A stretch of DNA of 20,595 nucleotides. Source: Ephemerocybe angulata. Lineage: Eukaryota; Basidiomycota; Agaricomycetes; Agaricales; Psathyrellaceae. This document shows, piece by piece, positions 1-8,074 of this stretch. The DNA lies in contig JAACJK010000139.1 in assembly GCA_013368325.1 (NCBI GenBank), forward strand, positions 1-20,595, in the 5' to 3' direction. A model generated the notes under the pieces. That model saw nothing but the letters and a program-made list of their open reading frames with translations. It searched no databases and was not told where the DNA came from. Both the position numbers and the translations under genes were made by a program. How positions within the stretch are numbered: position 1 is the first letter of the stretch; each line of letters begins with the position of its first letter.

Positions 1-543
1 ATCGATTCGCAGAGAGTGATGACCTTGCCTGTAATCGTGTGATGAAAAAGGTATATCTTGCGGACCCCGCGGTTCACGTCGAATTTGCTGAAGGGCGTTC
101 GCTCGGCTCCGACTTTCTTCACGGGGAGAGGCACCCGTCGAATATCAGGATTTTCTAAAATATTGGGCGACAGTTTTGGCGGTTCCTTTGGGGCAGTACA
201 TGTTGAGGTCTGTCGGGTTGCAACTACCAGGCACGGCGATTTTGAGCGCTGCAGATCCAGAAAGGATCGTCCCTGTCTCAGACATCATACTCAAACAGGT
301 GTCTGGGTCCAACGAAAAGCATCGCAACGTGTGATGCACCCTGCCTTTAAGGTGAAGCTTGATCACTCCATCCATTAAAGGGAGTTTCGAGAGCGTCCTG
401 AGACTGGACAGGGGAAGTAAAGGTAGTATCTCCTCCTGGATGTCGACAGGGAGGTTCGTGTAGACGGTCTTAGGTTCGTAAGACGTAGCAAGGAAAGAGA
501 CAAATGCAGGTGCGAAATTAGCGAGGTTTCCACGGCAAGACAA
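1..543 (-). pseudogene. F-box/NTase-like family paralog A, frameshifted and cut by the window edge
   Basis: The open part begins with an F-box-like helix pair (NLPVDIQEEILPLLPLSSLR). It continues into TILSGSAAL, then CNPTDLNMYCP, which is the GS...DLx core of a large Agaricomycete family of unknown function. The frame ends at a TGA near 146. The adjacent +1 frame then continues the family through ERTPFSKF, a GVRKIYLFHH stretch and KVITLCES up to base 1, so one single-base frameshift lies near 145-160. The gene runs off the left edge, and its HxTxxMN region is missing. The true start is unclear. A short first exon around 556-571 (ATG TAT TTT CTC TAC A, then gtaagc) resembles the first exon of the next paralog, but I could not match the phases. 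It is either a recent pseudogene or a gene with an assembly indel. Confidence 0.65.
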
Positions 544-1232
544 ATGCCCTTGGCTTACTGTAGAGAAAATACATTGTGCAGCCGGGTGAGGAAGGTGAGA
601 CGGGGGTAATGTTTAGCACGCAGAAACAGTCAGAATACAGACGTTAACGGCCATCCGTGGGTCGTAGCCGTAAGCATGTCTACAAATTTTCTGGCTGGAG
701 CGCGCCCCGATCATTGAGGGACTATGCAGAAGTGGTTGCTTGGGCGTCAATCAGCGCATGAACGACAGGTCGTGAAAGAACGCGACGAAGTCTATCAGAG
801 AACTCCAACTCAGGTATTTTCGATTCAGAATCTCGAGCACTCCTTACTGATCATCGTCTGGACTGTAACGACCACGCCTTCTATAATTATGCAAACCTGC
901 TTGAAGTACTGAAAAGGGGAGGTGACCGTATTTTACACGAGAGTTTACTGACACAGGAAGTATAAAGCTAGTTGAACCGCTACGGTGCGATAAGTTACTG
1001 GGGAACGATCGCTTCCAATTTGCGCTGTCGATTGCGCCGGTAGCTTTATCAATAGGCGCATAGTACCTGACCCACTCCACCGCAGCCTTGTACAGACACA
1101 TCTTGAACCAGTCCTCGTGAACCAGATGAACACTAGTCTTGTGGTGCATGACCTCCTTCCTCCCTCGGTATCGATGTCCCAATCGCCATGCCAAGGTCGG
1201 ACCTAATTTCACCCTCGTTCCGGTCCGGAAAT
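544..1232. other. Spacer between paralogs A and B, with possible end of B
   Basis: No confident gene. The minus-strand reading at about 1100-1230 contains a stretch with TLAWRLGHRY. This resembles the C-terminal W-x-LG part of the F-box/NTase-like family and may be the last exon of paralog B in another frame. I could not connect it by an in-phase splice. The part nearest paralog A should hold that gene's promoter, but I see no clear TATA box. Confidence 0.3.
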
Positions 1233-2144
1233 TCATTCTCTCCGTCCATGGTCGTTGGTCTGCCGGTATGCCCACTGGCACATCCCTCGTCGTACATTAG
1301 GAGAGACACTTGGGTGGTCCTGGTGCCATTCCTCACAATCGTCGCATATCTCCATGCCCAACTGCCAGCGGTTCAGAACGTCGGGCTTGTGAATCTTCTC
1401 AAATTCCTGCGAATAATTGAGAAGGCCTGCAAACACCAGCGTGTCAGGTACCCCTGAAAGACGCAGATAGACGATACGAAACGACTTACCGGCACAGCGA
1501 TAGGTGAGCTCTGGGTAGAAGGCTGTCGCGCCGCTTCCAGACACGTAGTTCATCAAGAGGGTCGTATGAAAGAATAGGATTGCGCCAAAGTGGAAGTCGA
1601 GATCGATTCGGAGAGCGTCACAACTTTAGAGGAGGGAACGTGGACGAAGCGGTAGATACGCTTGATTCCGTTGTTAACTTCGAACTTGCTGAAGGGTGTA
1701 CGCTCAGTCATAAGCGCTTTGAGTGGGGGAAGGCGTTTCGACGAAGCCCTTAGTACCGAGGATGAGCTTGATAGCCCCGTGAGCGGCACCTGCCGCGCAG
1801 TACAGGTTCAAGTCGCGAGGCTCGCATGATCCAGGAGCCACTATGGCCAACGCCGCCGACCCAGATATAATGGTACCCGTGGAAAACATCATATCCAACG
1901 ATTTCTGGCCATCCAAGCCGTACGACACGAAGAGCCTAATTATGCGGGCCTTCAAGTGAGTCTTCATGTCGTCGTTGAGCCTGGGGATGGCGCGCAAGGC
2001 GTTCAAATCGCGGAGGGGAAGAAGGCGGATAATGCGTTCTTGCAGCTCCACCGGAAGGGGGTAACAGCTCAAATTGGCTAGGGAGGTACAATTAGTAGAG
2101 GTCTAAACACAGTTAAATCACTCACCTCGGAGGAACAGCAACAT
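1233..2144 (-). pseudogene. F-box/NTase-like family paralog B with two frameshifts
   Basis: Exon 1 is 2144-2126 (MLLFLR). Intron 2078-2125 is in phase. Exon 2 begins with an F-box-like LPVELQERIIRLLPLRDL, followed by TIISGSAAL and then RDLNLYC. The frame stops at about 1704. A +1 frame continues with KRLPPLKAL, ERTPFSKF and KVVTLSES. A second shift near 1600 leads to a FHTTLLMNYVSG stretch and FYPELTYRC. A further intron at 1427-1489 (GTAAGT..GCAG, CTGAC branch site) joins in phase to GLLNYSQEF and NRWQLGMEI. Paralog A lines up through most of this, but its frameshift lies a few codons away, so the lesions are not shared. Asn replaces the second Asp of the DLD signature. Promoter, splice sites and composition look recent. 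Confidence 0.7.
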
Positions 2145-2198
2145 GAAGGAGAAAAAGGGAAGAGGCAGATGCTGACATACCTCTAAGGATAGCACACA

Positions 2199-2207
2199 CC
2201 TTATATA
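2199..2207 (-). promoter_or_regulatory. TATA box of paralog B
   Basis: TATATAAGG on the minus strand lies about 56 nt upstream of the ATG at 2144, at the same spacing as for other genes in this window. It supports the choice of the short first exon of paralog B. Confidence 0.6.
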
Positions 2208-2383
2208 CAATCGAAAGTTCAGCATAATCCGACTCGATATTGGCACCTAGCTACTCTACACATCCGGAAGAAGCAAAGATAGGTAGGGAGGTCAGGTAGC
2301 ATCAAGTGGGAAGGTAACAACCATAGCTAGCTTCGAATCTGGAACGTATATACCTTACGAGCACTATTCCCCATCAATTCCGT
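2208..2383. other. Spacer upstream of paralog B
   Basis: No coding signal seen. It lies between the promoter of paralog B and the end of the reading frames downstream of the next gene. Confidence 0.4.
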
Positions 2384-2977
2384 TCAATCTCCGATCGGGT
2401 CCGCGACCTTGATGAGATCACTGCTTCCTCTTGACGTTACGAGTCGCCCTCTTCTCAGGGCTAGTAGCAGGGGCCTGGCGCTTGCCGGCTTTGCCAATCT
2501 TCGGTTTGAGAGGGGCCTTCCCTGCCCCTTTGGAAGTACCCTGCCGGCTTTGACCTGCCTTTCCATCGACGCGACTTCCGCCTCGTGGCCTTGTAGATAC
2601 TCTGACGTATTCCAATGGGTGATCACCTTCAACTTCGTGATCTGAAACGACCGGACTTCCTCGGAAGGAGCTGAGAGGGCTACCGTCGACGGGAGTGATT
2701 GAGACCCAAGAGAGACTCCTACGCTCTCGACGGTCAGTGTGTACTGGCGAACTACCATTCGGGTCGTAAGTTGACGATCCGGACACATCCTCCTCGATCT
2801 CGACAAATGCTCGCTGTGGCTAGGGGATTGGTCGCCCTTGGGTTTAATCTCCTTCTCTTCGCGCTTTTCTTCCCGCTTTTCGACGACAGGGGAGCTAACT
2901 TTGCTATTTTCGGGGCGTCTTAGCTTCGGCAGAGGAAGGACCTTAGGAACACGAAAGGTGAGCTCGTCGATACGCAA
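2384..2977 (-). CDS. Possible 3' exons of the upstream gene: charged, Ser-rich and basic tail
   Basis: Two minus-strand frames show protein-like composition. The first, about 2810-2977, reads as a charged segment (RPENSKVSSP, EKREEKREEKEIKPKGD). The second, about 2418-2795, begins VEIEEDVSGSSTY, continues with acidic and Ser-rich sequence (SDHEVEGDHPLEY) and ends in a basic tail (KPKIGKAGKRQ ... RNVKRKQ). This is typical of a disordered C-terminal extension. They could belong to the gene at 2981-4034 through a splice from a weak GTGACA donor near 3010 to an acceptor near 2950. Passing from the first frame to the second then needs either another intron or a one-base shift. I cannot settle which. 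Confidence 0.35.
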   Translation of the reverse strand: MRIDELTFRVPKVLPLPKLRRPENSKVSSPVVEKREEKREEKEIKPKGDQSPSHSEHLSRSRRMCPDRQLTTRMVVRQYTLTVESVGVSLGSQSLPSTVALSAPSEEVRSFQITKLKVITHWNTSEYLQGHEAEVASMERQVKAGRVLPKGQGRPLSNRRLAKPASARPLLLALRRGRLVTSRGSSDLIKVADPIGD

Positions 2978-2980
2978 CCC

Positions 2981-4034
2981 CTAGAACTTCCTAACCTTAC
3001 CTGTCACCGGTTTGAGCTTTTCTCCCTCCTTGGGAAGGTCCAGTCTCCCGCGGTCTTCCGCGTCACCCACCTTACCCAGAACTTGAGCGGATATCTGTCC
3101 CATGCGGATGGCCTGAATCGGCGAGAACGACATTTGCCAATAGGTTCCGGCGGCGCTGAAGGTCACTTTGAACGTCATCACCACCAGGTCTCCAGGAACG
3201 AGCTTAGGGTTGGTCGACTTCTCAATACTAATGAGAACGTCGTTCTTCCTCCGATGCATGAACCTCGCCAAATTTGGGTTGGGAACCCAGGATGGATTGT
3301 GGGGGACGCAAGCGTTCTCGACCCAAGGGTGAACATCGTACCCGACAACGTATTTGTCGTCGGTTACATTGAAACCGGTTCGCTTTTGGAACAAAGGGGA
3401 AGAGACAGTGAACCTGGTCTGAGTCGCCACAGCGTAAGGCGAGTTCCATGGATTCCTGGACTTGTTTTCAGTCGAAAAATCCCCTTTAGTCTTTCCCCAC
3501 TCTTCGAGAAACTGATGCAAATGGTGCTGTGAGTCGCCATCCCACCTTTTTCGGTAGACGTCATAACTTACCGACAGATGCTCATGGAGTGTAGGATCTA
3601 CCCTGGTGTCGAACGTCAAGGATACTTGAGCAGCGAGACTGGGCTCCATTTTCCTGGGTCTGTCGTGAGCGGAATTCGTACACCCGCAACTACCTACTTA
3701 CCTCATTTGACCCTTAAACTCCATAGGCGGATTCTCTCCGTCGGGGCAAAAGTTTCCAGTATCCAAGGGGGTCGCGTACAGAATTACGAAGGCGTGCGTA
3801 CATATCACCACTTCGTCTCGAACTCGATCCCAAAGCTGACCTGAATGAGCAGGAGGTACGAGCGTCTGACGCCTTTGAGCTCACCATAAAACTACTGGTG
3901 AACTGAGTTGAACGTTTCAACGTGTATTTCTTGCTGCCAGATTTCAAAGCATCCATGATGTCTAACAACGGAACCTCCTTCTGGGAATATCGCATTCGTT
4001 TCAACTTCTCGAAATCCTTAAGGGACGTAGCCAT
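2981..4034 (-). CDS. Hypothetical protein, four exons, Agaricomycete-type
   Basis: Exons 4034-3885, 3835-3702, 3653-3572 (an alternative acceptor starts it at 3659) and 3526-2981 join in phase to about 303 residues. All three introns are 42-49 nt with consensus ends. The third intron is a multiple of three long and could be retained. The start MATSLKDFEKLKRM follows a TATA box by about 60 nt. I recognise no named domain. The middle has aromatic and beta-rich sequence (RDEVVICTHAFVILYATPLD; KYVVGYDVHPWVENA). A late block, VPGDLVVMTFKVTFSAAGTYW then FSPIQAIRMGQ, resembles a block I associate with uncharacterised Agaricomycete proteins. No signal peptide or membrane span is evident. The gene looks intact, unlike paralogs A and B beside it. 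Coding may extend further 3'. Confidence 0.75.
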
Positions 4035-4096
4035 CTTTAGAGAATGGGCGTGTATCGAACGGGGACTGAGGGAAAAGGAAAGGGGAGAACGCAGCC

Positions 4097-4105
4097 CTTT
4101 TTATA
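4097..4105 (-). promoter_or_regulatory. TATA box of the four-exon hypothetical gene
   Basis: TATAAAAAG on the minus strand lies about 65 nt upstream of the ATG at 4034. A C/T-rich leader (ccctttccttttccct) lies between it and the start, as is common in fungal promoters. Confidence 0.7.
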
Positions 4106-4200
4106 GGCGGGACGTTTGCGGAGTTGAAATGGAGAAGAGAGAAGCACCATACTCAGTACGCTTCAAAGAGATGGTATAGGTTGGGACCTGAGGTACACGG

Positions 4201-4235
4201 GTATGGTCTTCAGGATGACCTGAAGACGACCATAC
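4201..4235. repeat. Imperfect inverted repeat in a divergent promoter region
   Basis: The left arm 4201-4214 (gtatggtcttcagg) pairs with the right arm 4219-4235 (cctgaagacgaccatac) around a 4-nt centre, with a 3-nt bulge in the right arm. It lies between the minus-strand gene starting at 4034 and the plus-strand gene starting at 4662. It may be an operator-like site for a dimeric regulator or a chance hairpin. Confidence 0.5.
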
Positions 4236-4579
4236 TGTCCGAGGGCCACTAGACCGGTGCAAAGGTAGAGGATGTAAGTAGGTCTCGGAAGATAAGAAGG
4301 TGAGCATCCGAGCTGATGGTAGAGAGGCATAGAACGAATGGTGTGGACCTACCACTGCGACATTCTAGATGTAATGGACCAAGCCACAAGGTCCTCAGGT
4401 CGCCATATACCTCTGGCACAAGACGTGACACAAGGTCTGGATCGTATACAGTTACAAAAGGTAAGAAGGAGACGCGCGAAAACAAACGTTGGAACCTTGC
4501 CTGAGGCGGTCGAGCACAATAAAGCTATGTACCACCCGATGCGGCACAACCAAAGAGGACATGACAAAGGTCGATGGCG
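4236..4579. other. Divergent intergenic region
   Basis: No convincing gene. Short frames here lack family resemblance. The position suggests shared upstream control sequence for the two divergently transcribed genes. Confidence 0.5.
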
Positions 4580-4588
4580 TTTAAATAG
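4580..4588 (+). promoter_or_regulatory. TATA-like box of the intact F-box/NTase-like gene
   Basis: TTTAAATAG lies about 75-80 nt before the ATG at 4662. It is followed by a C-rich leader with no intervening ATG in a good context. Confidence 0.5.
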
Positions 4589-4661
4589 CCGTGTGTTGAA
4601 CTGACGCTGTATTCTAGTCTCTCATCACAGCCCGTAGGCCGTCGTCCGCACCGGCAAGTCG

Positions 4662-5811
4662 ATGTCATCCATCAGCAGCCTCGAACGATTTCTGGCTACC
4701 TCACGGACTTCCCTTCACTTAAAAGTCTTCGATCGTTTGTCAGCCGCGGACGTCGTAAGACTATCAAAGACTTCTACACTCATCCGTGACGCCCTGAAGA
4801 TATACAAAGAGAGAAAGTGGAACATCGACGAATTCTTGGCGTGCTGGTTCGAGGACGGTCAATCATTCCGAGCCACAATGGCTCTCGCCGGGGCTGTTAT
4901 AAGCGGATCCCAAGCTCTTCGATTTATGGACCGTCTAGGACCCGCCCCGCGGTCGGATTTAGACGTAGTGACACGAGTGGGAGGAGTGCTTGCGTTAGCC
5001 CGCTATATCGAATCGGAAGGGTACAAACGTGTAGAGCGGCCAGCCCAGCCAGGAGACAAATACCCTCTGATTACCGACGTGTTATCCATGACATCCTCAA
5101 GTCGATTCTGTTCTGGAGGAGGAAGGGACGGAATTGTAGAAATTTTCGATTTTGAACGCCCCACCTGGGGAGTGCTGAATCAATTCACGCCGACTCTGAA
5201 GGTTCAAATAATAGCCGTAACCCAGAATCCAGTACACCATTTGATATACACTTACCACTCCAGTAAGAATTGGTTTTCGGTCTTATTGCAAATTGGCTAA
5301 CCTCTGGTTCCTCGTCCAACCTACAGCTCTGGTGATGAACTACCTATCACACAAGGAGGCTGTATCTATATTCCCCCGAGCCACGTTCCTCGAAAAGACT
5401 GCCTACCCATCGTCCAGGCCGAATCTGGGCCCCGAATGGGATCCAGCCTGGAAGATCAAATACGAACGCCGAGGCTATCGAGTAGTAACAGATAACTCTG
5501 CGCCAAGTCTGGTGTTAGGGGAAAGGCACTCGAAAGATGGTCAATGTTGGATTATTCCCTTCTCAAGTGAGCATGCTTGTCCCACTTAACAGTCGAGTCT
5601 GCGCTTATGCACGAGGCGTATAGAAAGCCAACGCGCCGTAACGGCGCGAGAAGAGGCTCGCAGTCAGTACAAGGAGGGATCAGACGCGAAAGAGGCTTTC
5701 GAACTCAGTTTACTTCACGAGAAGGGCAAGGGGGACAAGGTTCGGTATCGACTGGGTGTATTTGAGCCTGAAGTCTGGGGTTACCTGTATCCATGGTACA
5801 TTCTTCAGTGA
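4662..5811 (+). CDS. F-box-like / nucleotidyltransferase-like protein, intact paralog D
   Basis: The gene has three exons: 4662-5262, 5327-5566 and about 5624-5811, giving about 342 residues. Intron 1 (5263-5326, GTAAGA..CTACAG, branch GGCTAAC) joins in phase to make YHSTLVMNYLS, the family's HxTxxMN motif. Intron 2 starts with GTGAGC at 5567. Its acceptor is ambiguous: 5623 gives 57 nt, and 5683 is also in phase. The N-terminus (KVFDRLSAADVVRLSKTS) is F-box-like. Then come WNIDEFLACWF, the core VISGSQALRFM and RSDLDVV, EGYKRV, and the tail YRLGVFEPEVWGY. The GS...DLD pattern is like the hG[GS]...Dh[DE] signature of pol-beta-fold nucleotidyltransferases, but the spacer (15) is longer than usual and no third Asp is obvious. 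Role unknown. It is the best-preserved of the four paralogs here. Confidence 0.8.
5632..5648. repeat. Near-perfect palindrome
   Basis: The sequence cgcgccgt-a-acggcgcg has 8-bp arms around one base. It sits at the intron 2/exon 3 boundary zone of the F-box/NTase-like gene. It is most likely coincidental within GC-rich sequence. Confidence 0.5.
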
Positions 5812-6374
5812 GGTCGATCGTCAGTTCATATCAGCTATAAGTCAGAGACTGACGTCTCAGGAGAGACGTGTGTAGATACAGATATATTACGGTTAGAATT
5901 ACGCTGTCGTCATATATATAAATACAGAAGATACTCTTATTCTGTGTAGAGAGCAGATCGACCGTGAATAAAATTAAAATACTAGACATGGAATGGTTAT
6001 GACAATTAAGAGGAGTGGAAGGATGGGGAGACAAGTATTAGCAGATGATGTATGACGTCAGAAAGGTATTGAGCGTGCCAGAAATATGAATCACGGTGGG
6101 CGGACTAACCCGTTGAAGACACCGTCCCTCCTCTACCAGCCCGATTACGATGGTCGGCGGACGGTGACGGGTCCGGCACTGAGAGAACGACAGGAGGGGT
6201 GCACAGGCACGACGAAGGATGACCATGTCGCGAAGGACTGAAGCCCATGGTATATGTTATAATCATCCGCGAGAAAGGTGCCACCGTAGGAAGCACAGTG
6301 TTGACCGCGTACAATAGGAACGAGCTGTTGAGGTTGAGAGATAAGGATTGTTCAACCATCGTATCTAAGAGCCG
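5812..6374. other. Convergent intergenic region, partly AT-rich
   Basis: The region lies between the ends of two convergent genes. An AT-rich part (about 5870-6010) carries catatatatataaat and an AATAAA at 5967-5972, roughly 155 nt after the stop at 5811. It is a plausible but unproven polyadenylation zone. A minus-strand open stretch at 6105-6359 has no recognisable family and I do not call it. Confidence 0.45.
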
Positions 6375-7221
6375 TTAAGACTCAGTAGGGAACTGCACAT
6401 CCCAATAAATCGACGCACCTCTGAGAGCTACCATTGAGACTCCTTCAACAAGTTTGGGTGGCACCTTGCAGCGAGTGACCCGTTGGTATCGTGGTCCGTA
6501 ACAGCTGATCTTGGTTCGTGCGGCGGACAGTACCCTTCCGGTCCTTTTGTCGATAAGTCTGAAGTCGCAATCGCAATTGAATAGCCACGGCGCAAAAATG
6601 TCGATTACTCCGCCGGCAAAAGGGCTCCCGTCGATCGACGCACGGAAGAGGGACAAGATAGACGGTGGGGTCGGAGGGGACGGGCCCGGAAGACACAGCG
6701 TTGGGCACCCGGGTTCCTGAGAGTCAAGGACCAGCTCGAAGGCACTTCCTCCGGCGGAAGGGCAGACCAGGTAGCCCACGTTACACACTGAGGGGATGAA
6801 ACTGGGGTTGCGCCCACCTGCCACTTCCTGAGGAAGCCCCAGATGCAGTATGAGCCCAGGATCTAATTGAGAGGACGAATCGCGGGACGTAGCGATGTGG
6901 AGACCGGTAGGAGGAAACATGGGGGGTGCTTTGGACAATCGATGTATCCTTCCAGTGACGGTTTTGCGGCTGTCGTCTTCGCCATACTTGAGCACGAGGT
7001 ACATCCACACGAAGGACGTTCTCATATCCTCGTGCCCCCCGCCACACTTCACGCCCCATCGTGCCGGATCCCTAGCGGCTAGTATTCGCTTAGACGCCTG
7101 ATACGCACACATGCCTAGTAGGGGAAGGAGGGAATCGTCAACGCAGACCATGCAGAGGAACGGTATGTGACTCACCTTCTGCTGTTCTATCCAGGATCTG
7201 TGAACATGCTATCGCCTTCAT
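6375..7221 (-). CDS. Hypothetical protein, two exons
   Basis: The ATG at 7221 is the first after an upstream in-frame stop. Exon 1 (7221-7176) and exon 2 (7114-6375) are joined across a 61-nt intron (GTGAGT..CTACTAG), giving about 261 residues. The long unbroken exon 2, the phase match and the consensus splice sites support a real gene. I do not recognise the family. Visible features are a short N-terminal MKAIACSQILDRTAEG, an aromatic stretch (TSFVWMYLVLKYGED), a Pro-rich linker (PGPSPPTPPS), a Cys-containing segment (WLFNCDCDFRLIDKRTGR) and a beta-like end (VSMVALRGASIYWDVQF). No signal peptide or membrane span is clear. No TATA box is evident, so a further 5' exon is possible. Confidence 0.6.
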
Positions 7222-8010
7222 TATCGGTGTGGATCCTAGATTGGACGTAAACCACTAGTTGAGAAGGCGTCAAATCAGACCAGCACACCTAATCCGCGCA
7301 GATGGGAGGGTTTTCGCAGCCCGGGTCTCTATGGTCCGAAAGAAGGTTTGGGGTAATTTGTTCGAGATCCACAAGCAGCTTTCTGACGAACCATGTCTAG
7401 AAAAATTCCCAGAGGGACGCGTTGGAAGTCAACTACTCGCACCAGCCGCCTGTGGCGGCTATCAGATACAATCACCTCCCCCCTCCTCTTGGAGTTAAGA
7501 AGACGGACTCTCTCTGTTTACAGAATGTCAGCTACTTGGCCTATTTCCTTCCTCCATACCTCCCCACACCCTCACCCTCTTCCCTTCGTCATCTCCCGCT
7601 TCCCAATCCACAAGGACTGCGGACCACGCTGTGCGTTCGATAGATCGCCACGGCGAGTGAAGACTAGTTGGATAAGGGAAGATGGCAAGAGAAACTGACC
7701 GACGGGGTTGTTAGGGACGAGGGTGAACGATTACTCGCCACAGGGTGCGGATTGTAGGACCAGCACAAACCCCAAGTGGCAAGTGGAGGGACACCTTGCA
7801 GTTGAGAAGATGCACTGGCGTGCGCGATCACCAAGGGCCCAGCAAATAATGGTGCAGACCGAGAGAGACCCGCTGAACGACATGCTGACCATGATACCCT
7901 AGGTAGTCGCAACACAAACATCAGGAGCAACCAGAATCTGGACCAACGGAACCGCCGAGACGGAAGGATAGGAATAGAGGTGCCACAGAAGGGACGGCGA
8001 CAGCTAAGAC
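7222..8010. other. Gene-poor stretch
   Basis: No gene is supported. A pyrimidine-rich plus-strand tract (about 7545-7610) makes open frames with Pro, Ser and His-rich translations that look like composition artefacts. Confidence 0.5.
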
Positions 8011-8074
8011 CATCACCAACTCAGAGGGCTAGTTCGCCCCCACATCACCGACTCAGAGGGCTAGTTCGCCCCCA
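8011..8074 (+). repeat. 32-bp tandem repeat, two copies
   Basis: Two adjacent 32-bp units (catcaccRactcagagggc then tagttcgccccca, 8011-8042 and 8043-8074) differ at one base. They lie in non-coding sequence and indicate a recent short duplication. With only two copies they are not a CRISPR array. Confidence 0.9.

Noticed and set aside
1704..1760. A 40-nt intron (gtactaag..caaag) explaining the first frameshift of paralog B
   Set aside because: The sequence inside it is coding-like and matches paralog A (R/K-R-x-P-x), and both splice ends are weak. A frameshift is the better reading.
5567..5592. A 26-nt intron ending at aacag in paralog D
   Set aside because: It is too short for a fungal spliceosomal intron and the phase does not match the final exon.
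7393..7698. Plus-strand open frames rich in Pro, Ser and His
   Set aside because: They follow a pyrimidine-rich tract, and two overlapping frames look equally protein-like, which indicates a composition effect.
8011..8074. CRISPR-like direct repeat
   Set aside because: The two units are directly adjacent with no spacer, and the sequence is from a eukaryote.
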